Below are positions 51,351 to 52,027 of a stretch of 52,027 nt of DNA, in pieces. Every line of letters begins with the position of its first letter. The first letter of the stretch is position 1. Origin of the DNA: Micromonospora thermarum. Lineage in GTDB: Bacteria > Actinomycetota > Actinomycetes > Mycobacteriales > Micromonosporaceae. Under the pieces are notes generated by a model, which saw only the letters and a list, made by a program, of their open reading frames with translations, was not told the DNA's origin and did not search any database. The stretch spans positions 1-52,027 of the forward strand of contig NZ_JAATEO010000037.1 of NCBI RefSeq assembly GCF_012034245.1, written 5' to 3'. The translations under genes were made by a program, and so were the position numbers.

Positions 51351-51812
51351 TCAGTCCCGACGGGCGTGGTTCTCGGGGGAGCGCCGGGGCGCCGGGATCG
51401 ACCGCACCACGTACTCCTGCACGGCCGCCGCGTGGTCGGCCTCCTCCAGGTGCCACTCCGCGTCGCCGGGCGTGTGGCGGCGGCTGAGCGCGCTCTGGAC
51501 CGCGTCGACGGTCGTCGCCAGCCCGGCGTTCGGGCGGGTGCGCCAGAGGTGCTCGCCGTCGGGGGTGATGCGGAACCAGCCGTCGGTGACGCTCACCAGC
51601 CCCGCGCCGACCAACCGGCGGACGGCCATCTCGACGTCGTGCCGCTCGGGGATCGACTGGTTGAGGTGGTCGGCGGTGGAGAGCACGTCGGCGAGGCGTA
51701 CTCCTTCGGGGCGACGGCTGGACGCCGCCCGGCGGTGCCGGCCCGCGCCGCTCGCGATCACCAACGAGACGAAGATCCAGGCGTCGGTCCACCGCCAGCG
51801 GTCTTCCACCAT
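51351..51812 (-). CDS. Hypothetical protein with a winged-helix-like central region
   Basis: This 153-residue protein starts at ATG 51812 (MVEDRWRWTDAWIFVSLVIA). The middle reads VRLADVLSTADHLNQSIPERHDVEMAVRRLVGAGLVSVTDGWFRITPDGEHLWRT, a pattern like a winged-helix domain with a beta wing. The rest is charged and without motifs. I do not recognise a family and cannot say whether it binds DNA. Confidence 0.7.
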   Translation of the reverse strand: MVEDRWRWTDAWIFVSLVIASGAGRHRRAASSRRPEGVRLADVLSTADHLNQSIPERHDVEMAVRRLVGAGLVSVTDGWFRITPDGEHLWRTRPNAGLATTVDAVQSALSRRHTPGDAEWHLEEADHAAAVQEYVVRSIPAPRRSPENHARRD

Positions 51813-51902
51813 GGCCAGATTCTGCCGGCCGTCTCCGCGAAAGAAAACACCCCCACCCCGTGTACCACCCCACTGTCACCCGCCGGTAACCCTCCGAGTT
51901 CT

Positions 51903-51984
51903 CCCGCGCGATCTTGCACTTCCGGCCCGGACGTAACGGGGCACAGGCCGCGAAAAAGGGGCCGAAAGTGCAAGATCGCGCGGG
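51903..51984. repeat. Long intergenic inverted repeat, copy 3
   Basis: The arms CCCGCGCGATCTTGCACTT (51903-51921) and 51966-51984 are perfectly complementary, and pairing extends inward to 51928/51959 with one mismatch, giving 25 of 26 paired bases. It lies upstream of the leftward hypothetical gene. No gene is visible from 51813 to the window end. Confidence 0.88.
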
Positions 51985-52027
51985 TCAGGGGGTGGCGGAG
52001 GTGGGGGAGGTGGGGGTGGTACACGGG

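Overview
The window is a very GC-rich actinobacterial chromosome segment, most likely from Micromonospora or a close relative in the Micromonosporaceae. This rests on the gene order, on actinobacterial markers (MurT/GatD, SepF, DivIVA, DUF3040, a HisA of the PriA type), on a DNPR motif in MurE that points to meso-diaminopimelate, and on frequent GTG starts with TANNNT boxes six to eight bases upstream. Assignments come from reading the sequence and from motif recognition; no database search was run.

Layout. Bases 1-3111 hold a phosphodiesterase-like alkaline phosphatase, DNA polymerase IV (dinB) and a DUF3040 membrane protein. After a long inverted repeat and a strong bidirectional terminator comes the leftward module moxR-DUF58-transglutaminase (8263-3423). 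Diverging from it is leuS, preceded by what reads as a ribosome-mediated attenuator: a 12-residue leader peptide with three consecutive Leu codons, then competing hairpins. Next, on the minus strand, is murT-gatD-TVP38-(aminoglycoside-phosphotransferase remnant).

The core (15036-34446) is the division and cell wall (dcw) cluster: mraZ, rsmH, ftsL, ftsI, murE, murF, mraY, [solo tnpB], ftsW, murG, murC, ftsQ, ftsZ, yggS, sepF, yggT, divIVA. murD, expected between mraY and ftsW, is absent, and a solo TnpB (IS200/IS605-type) sits in its slot with its stop codon overlapping a possible ftsW start. The mraZ promoter carries three GTGGRG repeats at 10-base spacing, and two inverted copies face murT-gatD.

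Bases 34520-43511 are mixed: a small membrane protein with an Ada-like Cys site, DUF167, a cation/proton antiporter, a DksA/TraR zinc finger protein, lspA, rluD, an extracytoplasmic protein of unknown function, a ParA/MinD-like ATPase with an altered Walker A, a DUF2567-like membrane protein and a LON-domain protein.

The right end (43618-51299) is a histidine operon, hisD-hisC-hisB-(57-aa membrane ORF)-hisH-(107-aa membrane ORF)-hisA/priA. It is followed by an ohrR-ohr peroxide-resistance pair, a heavily damaged NADP-dependent oxidoreductase pseudogene, and a separately promoted hisF. The window closes with a leftward winged-helix-like hypothetical gene and another long inverted repeat.

How it fits together: precursor synthesis (MurE, MurF, MraY, MurG, MurC), lipid II amidation (MurT/GatD), septum assembly (FtsL, FtsI, FtsW, FtsQ, FtsZ, SepF) and polar growth (DivIVA) are encoded together, with MraZ probably regulating both the dcw operon and the divergent amidation operon.
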